Shown here: piece by piece, positions 1-7,745 of the stretch
How positions within the stretch are numbered: position 1 is the stretch's first letter
How the letters are laid out: each line of letters begins with the position of its first letter
DNA from: Candidatus Rifleibacteriota bacterium
GTDB taxonomy: Bacteria > Muiribacteriota > Ozemobacteria > Ozemobacterales > Ozemobacteraceae
NCBI GenBank assembly: GCA_018818125.1
Contig: JAHISQ010000063.1
Location: forward strand, 1 to 54,411
DNA length: 54,411 bases
Reading direction: 5' to 3'
Made by a program: the position numbers and the translations under genes
Notes under the pieces: generated by a model
Databases searched by the model: none
What the model saw: only the letters and a program-made list of their open reading frames with translations
Told to the model about the DNA's origin: nothing

Positions 1-2
1 AA

Positions 3-743
3 CCTGCGAATACTCATTTTGACGAAGTGGGCATGTATAACTACATAACCACAATTCACGATTTCTTTAAAACGCTTGGTCATAGCAAACTTGATCGTCC
101 GATGAAAGCAATCGTGCATCTCGGTGACAAATATGATAACGCATACTTCAGTCCCTGGGAAAATAAAATGGCGTTTGGTGACGGCGACAAATTTAACGTT
201 CTGTCTCGCGAAGCAGGCGTTGCTTATCATGAATACTCACATGCCATGCTGAACTCAATCAAGTCTCTCACCTACAGTGGTGAATCAGGAGCCATCAACG
301 AAGGTCAGGCCGACTACTTTGCGTGCACTGTTACTAATGATCCGTTGCTCGGAGAATGGGCTGTTGCCAAAATGAACAAGCCATATCTGAGAATTCTCGA
401 AAACGACCTTGAATATCCCAAAGATATTCAGGGCGAAGTTCATGCTGACGGCAAAATCTGGGGCGCTGTACTGTGGGATCTGAGAAAAGCCCTTGGCAAA
501 GATGTTTCTGACGTAATTATCTATCGCAGTCTTTACAATCTCAAGAGCAGCAGTGCCAAGTTTATTGACGGCTACAACGCTATCGTTACCGCTGACAAAG
601 ACTTTTTCGAAGGAAAGAACATTGCTCAGATTGATAAGGTGTTTGCAAAGCGTGGTATCATCGCTTCAAACTACAACGGCGCTGTGCTGACAGCCGAAGA
701 TCTCAAGGAGATCAGACTGTTCAACGAAGCCCATAACGAATAA
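3..743 (+). CDS. Secreted zinc metallopeptidase (gluzincin, M4/M36-like), 5'-truncated
   Basis: The reading frame is open from the window edge, so the N-terminus (signal and propeptide) is missing. A GTG at 27 is in frame but is probably not the start, because the residues before it (ANTHFDEVGMYNY) continue the fold. The HEYSH motif supplies two zinc-binding histidines and the catalytic glutamate. About 20 residues later GAINEGQADYFA supplies the third zinc ligand, the arrangement seen in thermolysin- and fungalysin-type gluzincins. Such enzymes are normally exported and cleave proteins outside the cell. A strong terminator follows directly, so this is the last gene of its unit. The exact family (M4 or M36) cannot be settled from the fragment. 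Confidence 0.75.
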   Translation, partial: PANTHFDEVGMYNYITTIHDFFKTLGHSKLDRPMKAIVHLGDKYDNAYFSPWENKMAFGDGDKFNVLSREAGVAYHEYSHAMLNSIKSLTYSGESGAINEGQADYFACTVTNDPLLGEWAVAKMNKPYLRILENDLEYPKDIQGEVHADGKIWGAVLWDLRKALGKDVSDVIIYRSLYNLKSSSAKFIDGYNAIVTADKDFFEGKNIAQIDKVFAKRGIIASNYNGAVLTAEDLKEIRLFNEAHNE

Positions 744-754
744 CATTCGTTGAT

Positions 755-792
755 AAAAAGCTGCCGGCTTATGTCGGCAGCTTTTTTTTTAT
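755..792 (+). terminator. Intrinsic terminator after the metallopeptidase gene
   Basis: A 9-bp perfect stem AAGCTGCCG/CGGCAGCTT (758-766 with 775-783) is followed by an unbroken T-run to 790. It separates the peptidase gene from clpX. Confidence 0.9.
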
Positions 793-802
793 CCGAAAAG
801 AC

Positions 803-831
803 TTTAAACCTGATCTGATTTGAGTTACAAT
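803..831 (+). promoter_or_regulatory. Predicted sigma-70-type promoter of clpX
   Basis: TTTAAA (803-808), a 17-bp spacer and TACAAT (826-831), about 40 bp before the clpX start. The -10 is good and the -35 weak. It lies between the upstream terminator and the gene, so clpX is probably transcribed on its own. Confidence 0.5.
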
Positions 832-873
832 ATATGTTCCTGCTCTCAGGTGAATATATAACTGGAGATAGCT

Positions 874-2214
874 ATGAGTGATTGCGTGTTTTGCGGAAAA
901 GACCTTCGTAAGGGTGGCGATTTTGTTCGAAATACTGATGGTGCCCTGCTTTGTAAAAGCTGTGTTTCAGCGGCGACAGATATTTTTGTTCGAAAGGATA
1001 CCAGTCTTAAGGGCTCGCTAAAAGCAGGTGACCAGCCAAACAAGGTTGACCTGAAGCAGATTGTGAAAGAATACTCGCCCAAAAAGATTTTTGACGCTCT
1101 TTCTGAATATGTCATCGGCCAGGAAACTGCCAAAAAGGTAATTTCTCTCGCTGTTTACAACCATTACAAGATTCTTTCGATGATCGACGATAGTGATGTC
1201 GAATTTGAGAAGTCCAATATCCTGCTGCTTGGCCCTACGGGGAGTGGTAAGACTCTGTTGGCTCGCACATTGTCTAAGATTTTGCAGGTTCCTTTCGCCA
1301 TTGGCGACTGCACAAGCTTTACCGAAGCCGGTTATGTCGGAGATGATGTCGAGAACGTACTGCTTTCGTTGCTGATCGATGCCAACTACGAAGTTGAAGA
1401 GGCCCAGAAAGGCATTGTCTATCTCGACGAAATAGACAAAAAGACCAAAACCTCCGGCAACGTTTCGATTTCGCGCGATGTCTCAGGCGAAGGTGTGCAA
1501 CAGTCATTTCTCAAGCTGATCGAAGGAACAGTCGCCAACGTGCCGTTGGCGGGTGGTCGCAAGAATCCTACTTCGCAGCAGGTCGTTAAGATGGATACCC
1601 GCCACATTCTTTTTATCTGTGGTGGCGCATTTGTAGGTCTGGAAAGGATCATCGCGAAACGCACCCGCAAAGGTGCATTTATCGGCTTTAACAATGATCC
1701 TCAACCAATAGACAAAGCTGATTACAGCCTCTTTCACCAGGCAGAAGCAGAAGACTTCATGGAATATGGATTTATTCCTGAATTCATAGGCCGTTTGCCA
1801 GTAAAAGTAGCCTTGAATGGTCTTGGTAAAAAAGAGTTTATGCGAATTCTGCGCGAGCCTAAAAATGCGATAGTTCGTCAGTATGCCAAGCTTTGCGAAC
1901 TTGATGGCTGTGAACTGGCATTTGAAGAATGTGGTCTTGAGCGCATAGTCGATATCGCTCTCGAAAAGAAAATAGGAGCACGTGGTCTACGCGCAGTTTT
2001 TGAACGGATTTTGCGCAACGATATGTTCATGCTTCGCGAAAATAATCGTAAACAGATTCTGATGACAGCTGACTACGTTGATCGTCAGATGGCACATCAG
2101 GAAGAAGATTTTATACGTGAGCTGCGCGAAGCCGCCGGAAATTCAGCTGAGCCGGTTACCGAAAAACAGCAGCAACTGGCGCTTGAGGCTGCAGCTCAGA
2201 AAGATGCCGCCTGA
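874..2214 (+). CDS. clpX: ATP-dependent Clp protease ATP-binding subunit ClpX
   Basis: AAA+ unfoldase that recognises substrates and feeds them to ClpP in the cytoplasm. An N-terminal zinc-binding domain has Cys4, Cys7, Cys27 and Cys30. Walker A is GPTGSGKT at 120-127 and Walker B is IVYLDEID near 181-188. The ClpP-docking tripeptide IGF is at 270-272, so the protein should be able to bind ClpP. Length (446 residues) is normal. A GGAG ribosome binding site lies 6 bp before the ATG. No clpP or tig lies beside it, unlike the common tig-clpP-clpX order, so ClpP must be encoded elsewhere. It has its own likely promoter and a strong terminator, suggesting a monocistronic unit. Confidence 0.97.
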   Translation: MSDCVFCGKDLRKGGDFVRNTDGALLCKSCVSAATDIFVRKDTSLKGSLKAGDQPNKVDLKQIVKEYSPKKIFDALSEYVIGQETAKKVISLAVYNHYKILSMIDDSDVEFEKSNILLLGPTGSGKTLLARTLSKILQVPFAIGDCTSFTEAGYVGDDVENVLLSLLIDANYEVEEAQKGIVYLDEIDKKTKTSGNVSISRDVSGEGVQQSFLKLIEGTVANVPLAGGRKNPTSQQVVKMDTRHILFICGGAFVGLERIIAKRTRKGAFIGFNNDPQPIDKADYSLFHQAEAEDFMEYGFIPEFIGRLPVKVALNGLGKKEFMRILREPKNAIVRQYAKLCELDGCELAFEECGLERIVDIALEKKIGARGLRAVFERILRNDMFMLRENNRKQILMTADYVDRQMAHQEEDFIRELREAAGNSAEPVTEKQQQLALEAAAQKDAA

Positions 2215-2238
2215 TCGTTTAATCAGTTAAAATAACGG

Positions 2239-2281
2239 TGGGGTCGCCCAAAGAACTTTAAGGGCGACCCCATTTATTTTT
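2239..2281. terminator. Terminator between convergent clpX and pckA
   Basis: An 11-bp perfect stem TGGGGTCGCCC/GGGCGACCCCA (2239-2249 with 2262-2272) is followed by a T-rich run on the plus strand. It ends clpX and may also serve pckA, which converges on it. Confidence 0.85.
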
Positions 2282-2302
2282 AGCGAGTGCTTTTCAACTT
2301 GC

Positions 2303-3910
2303 TTAAGATCTGGCTGTTGCTTCTGCTTTTGCTACCGGCCCGGCATTGCATACTTCAGGGCTGGACTGAGAGGCGTACTTTTTGAAGTTCTCGTTAAAGC
2401 GCACAGCCAAAGCATTTGCGGTTTTTTCAAATTCGCTCTTGTTTTGCCAGGTATTTACTGGAGACAAGATTTCAGTTGGTATGCCCGGGCACTCAACTGG
2501 AATTTCAACCGCAAAAATAGGATCTTTCTTGAATTCTACATTGTTCAGCGAGCCATCAAGAGCGGCTCTTAACAGTGCGCGGGTGTATTTGATCTTCATT
2601 CTGCTGCCCTGACCATACGCGCCGCCGCTCCAGCCAGTATTAACCAGCCACAGTCTGGTGCCGTGCTTTTTCATGCATTCGCCCAGCATTTTGGCGTAGG
2701 TAAACGGGTGCAATACCATGAATGGGGCACCAAAACAGGCAGAAAATGTTGCGGTTGGCTCGGTAACGCCAGCTTCAGTGCCGGCAAGTTTGGCAGTGTA
2801 ACCTGATAAGAAGTGGTACATTGCCTGCTCCGGTGAAAGTCTGGCTATTGGGGGTAAGACGCCAAAGGCATCTGCAGCAAGAAAGAATACGTTCTTAGGG
2901 TGCCCGCCAACGCCTTCCTGGACGCAGTTGTCAATATGTTTCGTTGGGTAGGTGGCCCGGCTGTTTTCGGTGATCTTGTCTGAATCATAGTCGGGGACGC
3001 GACGTTCGTCGACTACAACATTTTCCAGAATCGAGCCGAATCTGATGGCATCAAAAATCTGTGGCTCAGCCTCACGTGAGAGCTTGATGCATTTGGCATA
3101 ACAACCGCCCTCGAAATTAAAAATACCCTGGTCGTGCCAGCCATGTTCGTCATCACCAATCAGTCGGCGTTCTGGATCTGCCGAGAGAGTTGTTTTGCCA
3201 GTTCCGGAAAGCCCGAAAAAAAGCGCTGCTTCGCCATTCTGGCTGACGTTGGCTGAGCAGTGCATCGGAAATACGCCGCGTTTGGGTAATATATAATTGA
3301 GTACCGCAAAAATGCTCTTTTTGATTTCTCCACCGTAATGAGTGCCGCCAATTAGAACAATCTTTTCTGCAAAATTAACCAGAATGAACACTTCTGAGTT
3401 GAGGCCCATGTTTTTCCATTCGGGCAGCTTGATATCGCAGACATTCAAAACGGTAAAGTCGGGAATTTCCTTTAATTCAGCTGGATTTACGTCGTCAATA
3501 AACAGAGTTGTTGCAAACAGGGCATGCCATGCCTTTTCGGCAACCACTCTCACCTGCAGTCGGTATTCGGGCGAAGCGCCGGCAAAGCCATCAAATACAA
3601 AAGCATCGCGCTCTTTAAGATAATCTTTCGCGGCCTTGAACACCTTTTGCCAGTTTTCTGGTTCGAACGGGCGGTTCACTTCACCCCACCAGACGTCCTC
3701 GGTTCCAGGTGTCTTGACGATAAAGCGATCATTTGGGGATCTGCCGTATCTAGTGCCATTGTTGCGATCAACAAGCAGGGCTCCATTCGCAGCAAGTCTT
3801 CCCTCGCCTGCATTTATTGCCCGTTCCACAAGCTCAGCAACCGGTCTGTTGAGGTAGATGTTCCTGCAGCCGGTAATGCCCAGATAATTAAGGCAGCTTT
3901 GTTCTGTCAT
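2303..3910 (-). CDS. pckA: Phosphoenolpyruvate carboxykinase (ATP)
   Basis: Interconverts oxaloacetate plus ATP and PEP plus CO2 plus ADP; it works in gluconeogenesis, or in the carboxylating direction in some fermenters. The kinase P-loop GLSGTGKTTLSADP lies near residue 233, followed by RRLIGDDEHGW, which holds the metal-binding aspartates of the ATP-type family. Length (535 residues) is typical. The frame could begin at a TTG at 3916, but that codon is only 2 bp from the AAGGAG site, while the ATG at 3910 is 8 bp from it, so 3910 is chosen. The gene diverges from radC and has a large hairpin in its leader. Confidence 0.96.
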   Translation of the reverse strand: MTEQSCLNYLGITGCRNIYLNRPVAELVERAINAGEGRLAANGALLVDRNNGTRYGRSPNDRFIVKTPGTEDVWWGEVNRPFEPENWQKVFKAAKDYLKERDAFVFDGFAGASPEYRLQVRVVAEKAWHALFATTLFIDDVNPAELKEIPDFTVLNVCDIKLPEWKNMGLNSEVFILVNFAEKIVLIGGTHYGGEIKKSIFAVLNYILPKRGVFPMHCSANVSQNGEAALFFGLSGTGKTTLSADPERRLIGDDEHGWHDQGIFNFEGGCYAKCIKLSREAEPQIFDAIRFGSILENVVVDERRVPDYDSDKITENSRATYPTKHIDNCVQEGVGGHPKNVFFLAADAFGVLPPIARLSPEQAMYHFLSGYTAKLAGTEAGVTEPTATFSACFGAPFMVLHPFTYAKMLGECMKKHGTRLWLVNTGWSGGAYGQGSRMKIKYTRALLRAALDGSLNNVEFKKDPIFAVEIPVECPGIPTEILSPVNTWQNKSEFEKTANALAVRFNENFKKYASQSSPEVCNAGPVAKAEATARS

Positions 3911-3964
3911 TTTCAATCTCCTTGTCCGTGTTGTTTTTCCAGTGTTTAAATATGAACATCATGT

Positions 3965-3995
3965 GCCGAGTCTAACGCTTTAGAGCGTTTTCGGC
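3965..3995 (-). promoter_or_regulatory. Hairpin or operator in the pckA leader
   Basis: Nested inverted repeats: AACGCT (3974-3979) with AGCGTT (3984-3989) around a 4-bp loop, flanked by GCCGA (3965-3969) and TCGGC (3991-3995). It sits between the predicted pckA -10 and its start codon, so it could be a repressor site or an mRNA structure. There is no T-run, so it is not a terminator. Confidence 0.45.
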
Positions 3996-4015
3996 AAGCC
4001 ATTTTGCTGCAAGTT

Positions 4016-4044
4016 TTGGCTATTATATGTAGTTGTGATACAAT
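4016..4044 (+). promoter_or_regulatory. Predicted promoter of radC, overlapping a pckA -10
   Basis: On the plus strand, TTGGCT (4016-4021), a 17-bp spacer and TACAAT (4039-4044), preceded by an extended TG. On the minus strand a perfect TATAAT (4022-4027) faces pckA with only a weak -35. The two divergent promoters overlap, so they may compete. Confidence 0.5.
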
Positions 4045-4083
4045 TCTGTAATAAGAAATGATCGGTTTGGGGGGGGAGCAGGC

Positions 4084-4764
4084 TTGAACGAAAACGCTGG
4101 ACACCGCGAGAGGCTCAGAAAAAGATTCGACGCAACCGGATTCGAAGGTTTTTCTGAACATGAGGTGCTAGAAATTCTTTTGTATTATACCTTTGCGCAG
4201 AAAGATACCAAGCCGGTAGCTAAGGCGCTTCTAAAAGAATTTGGCAGCTTGGAAAAAGTTCTCGCAGCTGATCCGTCACAATTGTGCGGAATTCCGGGCA
4301 TGGGTGCCGCCTCGGCGCGACTGATTCAGATGTTTCGGGCGCTGATACAGCGTATAAGCCGCTCCAGGGCTTATGATGTAAGTCCCTCTATTGCATCAGG
4401 CTCTGCTTTGATGGATTATCTTGGTTCTTCAATGGAGTCTCTGCCAGAAGAGCAGCTGCGGGTTATTTTTGTTAACAATCTGAACCGGGTTATTAAAGAC
4501 GAGATTATCTCATCTGGGACAGAAGATCAGACCGCGGTTTATCCTAGGAAAATAATGAAAAGAGCAATGGCACTACATGCCACCGGTATAATTGTTGTAC
4601 ATAATCACCCGACAGGGCAACTTCGCCCGTCTAATGCTGATATTGTCATAACCAGGGCGCTGGTTGCGGCGACTGATGCGCTTGATCTGCGAATGCTGGA
4701 TCATGTCATTGTCGGGCGCGATGACAAAGGTTATTTCAGCTTCAGAGAGAACGGTTTGCTTTAA
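4084..4764 (+). CDS. radC: RadC/JAB-domain protein
   Basis: A helix-hairpin-helix-like N-terminal region (CGIPGMGAASA near 68-78) is followed by a JAMM/MPN metal site: VVHNHPTG with His173 and His175, and Asp186 in PSNAD. This is the RadC (DUF2466) family, present in many bacteria. Its biochemical role is unsettled despite the historical DNA-repair name. The start is a TTG, supported by the G-rich GGGGGAG site 5 bp upstream; there is no better ATG. Length (226 residues) is normal. The stop overlaps the stop of the convergent udk gene by 4 bp. Confidence 0.9.
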   Translation: MNENAGHRERLRKRFDATGFEGFSEHEVLEILLYYTFAQKDTKPVAKALLKEFGSLEKVLAADPSQLCGIPGMGAASARLIQMFRALIQRISRSRAYDVSPSIASGSALMDYLGSSMESLPEEQLRVIFVNNLNRVIKDEIISSGTEDQTAVYPRKIMKRAMALHATGIIVVHNHPTGQLRPSNADIVITRALVAATDALDLRMLDHVIVGRDDKGYFSFRENGLL

Positions 4765-5399
4765 GAGCTTTCTGAATTTCTGATGAGCCCGTCTGGTTTG
4801 TCTCCACCTGAGAGCAGGTCACGAATTTTGCCGTAAAGCACTTCGAGCGCAACCAGATTGCTGGCTCCCTGTGGAATAATGAGATCAGCCAGATATCTTG
4901 AGGGCTGTACCATGTTTATTGCCGCATCGCGAACTGTATTTTCATACTGTGTGATAATGCTAAGTACGGTTCTTCCGCGATCGCAGTGATCGCGCTTGAT
5001 TCGGCGAATAATAGCCTTGTCAAGTGACACATCAATATAGATGCGTAGATCGAAAAGAGGCATAAGTTCAGGAATATTGAAAATCAGCAGCCCTTCAACA
5101 ATAAGAATCGGCCGAGGCTCGATTTTTACCGTGTCGTTATGCCTGTCTGAAACTTTGAAATCATACATCGGGCGTTCGATTGCGCGACCGTTTCGAAGTT
5201 CATTGATATGGTTTATCATAAGGCCGGTTTCCAGTGCGTCTGGATGATCGTAGTTGCGAATCGTGGGCTTATCTTTTTTCGCGTAATAATACATGTCGTG
5301 TTCTAGAACGCAGATTTTCCCGGGAAACCTCTCGAGAACCGCTCTTGAGACACTACTTTTGCCAGAACCAGATAGACCGCAAATTCCTATTATGTACAT
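4761..5399 (-). CDS. udk: Uridine kinase-like P-loop kinase
   Basis: Belongs to the uridine kinase/phosphoribulokinase family, whose pyrimidine-salvage members phosphorylate uridine or cytidine. The P-loop GLSGSGKSS is at residues 8-16. EHDMYYY near 39 and YDHPDALE near 50 match the nucleoside-binding segment, and RRIKRDHCDRGR near 131 is the lid. Length (212 residues) matches bacterial Udk. A nucleoside transporter is also in this window (15.4-16.8 kb) but is not linked. The substrate is inferred from the family. Confidence 0.88.
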   Translation of the reverse strand: MYIIGICGLSGSGKSSVSRAVLERFPGKICVLEHDMYYYAKKDKPTIRNYDHPDALETGLMINHINELRNGRAIERPMYDFKVSDRHNDTVKIEPRPILIVEGLLIFNIPELMPLFDLRIYIDVSLDKAIIRRIKRDHCDRGRTVLSIITQYENTVRDAAINMVQPSRYLADLIIPQGASNLVALEVLYGKIRDLLSGGDKPDGLIRNSESS

Positions 5400-5442
5400 G
5401 CAGTTACTTTACCATAAACAGCGCGCATAGCTACTAAAAATG

Positions 5443-5617
5443 TAAAAAAAAAGATCCGGGTTATACCCGGACCTGAAAAATAAGGAGGCAAACAAATCCA
5501 TAAACCCTTTCGACCGCAAATGATGTTTTGTTAACTAATTCTGCAGCTCACCTGACAAACAATTACAAACAACCACAGACTTTGGCAAACAAATTACTTC
5601 ACGAACGGGCGGCAAAG
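5443..5617 (-). ncRNA. Candidate small RNA between udk and tkt
   Basis: No gene occupies 5400-5712. On the minus strand a TATAAT (-10) at 5624-5629 is followed about 145 bp later by a perfect intrinsic terminator: TCCGGGT/ACCCGGA (5465-5471 with 5455-5461) and a 9-base T-run (5444-5452). No open frame there has a ribosome binding site. The predicted transcript is about 170 nt and carries GCCTCCTTA (5482-5490), identical to the anti-Shine-Dalgarno end of 16S rRNA. It does not look like 6S, SRP RNA or tmRNA. The promoter and terminator are seen; the RNA itself is inference. Confidence 0.4.
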
Positions 5618-5668
5618 CACTGAATTATATTATTATTATTTTAAGAAATAAAAAAAGCGGGCAAACAA
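5489..5668. repeat. Five direct CAAACAA repeats
   Basis: CAAACAA occurs at 5489, 5556, 5566, 5586 and 5662. The middle three are spaced by 10 and 20 bp, one and two helical turns. The copies at 5489 and 5586 share the longer GGCAAACAAAT, and the last lies in the tkt terminator stem. This could be a protein-binding array or a repeated RNA motif (UUGUUUG) in the candidate small RNA. Confidence 0.45.
5624..5652 (-). promoter_or_regulatory. Possible promoter of the candidate small RNA
   Basis: A perfect TATAAT on the minus strand (5624-5629) with 17 bp to a weak TTTATT (5647-5652), inside an AT-rich tract just after the tkt terminator. Confidence 0.35.
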
Positions 5669-5700
5669 ACCTCTGTACGCTGAGGTTGTTTACCCGCCGT
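5648..5700 (-). terminator. Terminator after tkt
   Basis: A long stem (5657-5673 with 5682-5697, one bulge and one mismatch) is followed on the minus strand by a run of Ts (5650-5656). Ts also follow on the plus side, so it may act in both directions. Confidence 0.85.
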
Positions 5701-5712
5701 TTTTGTGACGGA

Positions 5713-7578
5713 TTATTTGATAAGGCTTTTAAGTGTTTCGGCAATTTTGTCCGCTGATAAGCCAAATGACGCGAGCAATTCCTCGGGGGTACCTGACTTA
5801 GGTACACTGGTGACCGCCACGTGTTTGAAAGACTTGATGTGACCAGCCAGTTTGAGCGCAACGGTGGCGCCGATGCCGCCTTCTATTGCGTGCTCTTCGA
5901 AGACAACTACGTTGCCGCCGCCTGCTGCGACCAGTCTGGTGAGCTCTTCAGTTGGGAACGGTTTGAGGCAGTAGAGATCAACCAGTTGTATTTTTTCGCT
6001 GCCTGCAAGATTTTTTATTGCCTTAAGCGCTTCATGGACAATCACGCCGGCTGAAATTACAGTGAGGGTCGGGGAGTCAGATTTTTTCGGGACTTTCAGT
6101 CCGCCGATCGGGAATTTTTCGTTCGGATCATAAATTACTTCTGAGTTTGGCCGCGAAAGCCTTATGTAGCCGGGGCCTTCGTGGCGAGCCAGGTTTACGA
6201 TGCAGTGGTAGGCTGATACTGCATCAGATGGGTAGAACACTGCGCCGTTAGGTAGAGTTGAAAAGGTAGCCAGATCTTCTAGAGCCATTTGTGATGGGCC
6301 GTCTTCGCCAATCGAGATGCCAGCGTGTGTGCCAATAAATTTAACTTTCAGGCCTGAGAGAGCTGCCATTCTAATCTGGTCAAATGCTCTTGCCAGAAAG
6401 GCGCCGAAGGTCGTCGCAAATGGAATCAGTCCGCGAGATGCCAGTCCGGCAGCAACTCCAGCCATGTTTTGCTCAGCAATAAAACACTCGACGAACCTGT
6501 CCGGGTAAGTCTCGCCAAATTTCTGTGAATAAGTTGAGTTTTGCGTGTCACCATCGATTACCCAGATGCGTTCATCTGCCTTGCCCAGATTGACCAGGGC
6601 CGGACCTACGGCCTGTCGGGTTGCAGCTTTTTCTCCGAGTTTATATGGAGCTGGTGCTACATCCGGGGCAACCGGGCCGGTCACTATTTTTCCGACAAGC
6701 TCTTCCGGTCTGGCAATGGCCGGAGTCGGTGGTGATTTCATGATGTCCTTTTCAATTTCTGCCAATGCCTCTTCGAGACCATGGCCAGGCATGATCGGTT
6801 TGCCGTGCCAGTTTTCTTTGTCGGCGATCTGGCTGAGGCCGCCGCCTTTAAGGGTTTTGACGATTACGCAGGCTGGTTTGCCAGAGACGTTAACCGCCTG
6901 TTCAAGGCCCTTGAGAACTGCTTCTATGTTGTGGCCCTCTTCAACGACAATTGCTTCCCAGCCGAACGCTTCTACCTTGCGTGCGTAGGTGCGGATATCG
7001 TGCCCGTGCATGGTTTCTCGACTCTGCCCCAGGCGGTTTACGTCGATGATTGCGATAAGATTGGGGCTTTTCATGTTGTCGGCAAGAGCGAAAGCTTCCC
7101 ATACTGAGCCTTCGGCCATTTCTCCGTCACCAAGCAATACAAACGTGCGGGCACCATTCTTAATGACTTTCTGCTGCTGCAGAGAAATGCCGAGGCCTAC
7201 CGCAAGGCCCTGACCGAGGGAGCCAGTCGCAACGTCGACGAAAGGAAGAATTGGCATCGGGTGTCCTTCGATGCGGGAGCCCATTTTACGCAGGGTAAAA
7301 ATCTCTTTTTCATCGAGGTAGCCAGCTTCACACCAGGCCGCATACAACGCCGGTGCAGCATGTCCTTTAGACATAACAAGCCTGTCGTTAGTGTTCGCGC
7401 CGGGGTTTTTCGGGTCGTAGCGCATTACTTTGAAGAAAAGAGCCGAAAGTATTTCAGCGCATGAACAGCAGGAAGTGGGATGCCCTGAACCTGCTTCTGC
7501 AGTAGTTTTTAGCGAGAGCCATCTGATTCGAGCTGCACGGTGTTTGAGTTCTCTGATAAGTGAAGTGTCGTATGACAT
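5713..7578 (-). CDS. tkt: Transketolase (animal/archaeal-length type)
   Basis: Transfers two-carbon ketol units in the non-oxidative pentose phosphate pathway, using thiamine diphosphate and a divalent metal. GSGHPTSCCS near residue 30 and SKGHAAPALYA near 70 belong to the cofactor domain. GDGEMAEGSVWEA from 150 begins the thiamine diphosphate motif, and IAEQNMAGVAAG in the second half carries the conserved glutamate. Length is 621 residues against about 660 for the usual bacterial enzyme, and the wording GSGHPTSCCS and DINRLGQS-like INDVNRLGQS region resembles the animal-type branch. A GGAGGG site precedes the ATG. It is monocistronic, with its own terminator. Confidence 0.95.
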   Translation of the reverse strand: MSYDTSLIRELKHRAARIRWLSLKTTAEAGSGHPTSCCSCAEILSALFFKVMRYDPKNPGANTNDRLVMSKGHAAPALYAAWCEAGYLDEKEIFTLRKMGSRIEGHPMPILPFVDVATGSLGQGLAVGLGISLQQQKVIKNGARTFVLLGDGEMAEGSVWEAFALADNMKSPNLIAIIDVNRLGQSRETMHGHDIRTYARKVEAFGWEAIVVEEGHNIEAVLKGLEQAVNVSGKPACVIVKTLKGGGLSQIADKENWHGKPIMPGHGLEEALAEIEKDIMKSPPTPAIARPEELVGKIVTGPVAPDVAPAPYKLGEKAATRQAVGPALVNLGKADERIWVIDGDTQNSTYSQKFGETYPDRFVECFIAEQNMAGVAAGLASRGLIPFATTFGAFLARAFDQIRMAALSGLKVKFIGTHAGISIGEDGPSQMALEDLATFSTLPNGAVFYPSDAVSAYHCIVNLARHEGPGYIRLSRPNSEVIYDPNEKFPIGGLKVPKKSDSPTLTVISAGVIVHEALKAIKNLAGSEKIQLVDLYCLKPFPTEELTRLVAAGGGNVVVFEEHAIEGGIGATVALKLAGHIKSFKHVAVTSVPKSGTPEELLASFGLSADKIAETLKSLIK

Positions 7579-7618
7579 TCTACCCTCCGATAAAAAGATT
7601 CATTTAAAACACACTATA

Positions 7619-7647
7619 GCTTTAAACAAAATCGGGGGCTTAGTCAA
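7619..7647 (-). promoter_or_regulatory. Possible tkt promoter
   Basis: TTGACT (7642-7647), a 17-bp spacer and TAAAGC (7619-7624), about 40 bp before the tkt start. The -35 is good and the -10 poor. Confidence 0.35.
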
Positions 7648-7745
7648 CCAAAACTGGTCGAAGATAATCCCTGTGCATTGTTTGTGCTGCACTCAGGCTC
7701 GTTAACAGGTTGTTGTGGTAATTGCTGGTGTCCGTCTGGTCAATA

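Noticed and set aside
846..1133. 95-codon frame opposite clpX
   Set aside because: Antisense shadow of a well-supported gene.
3914..3916. TTG start for pckA
   Set aside because: Only 2 bp from the AAGGAG site; the ATG six bases later has correct spacing.
3342..3949. Long plus-strand frames opposite pckA
   Set aside because: Antisense shadows with low-complexity, non-protein-like composition and no ribosome binding site.
5410..5500. Minus-strand 30-codon frame starting ATGGATTTG across the small-RNA terminator
   Set aside because: No properly spaced ribosome binding site, it runs through the T-tract, and its composition is unlike a protein.
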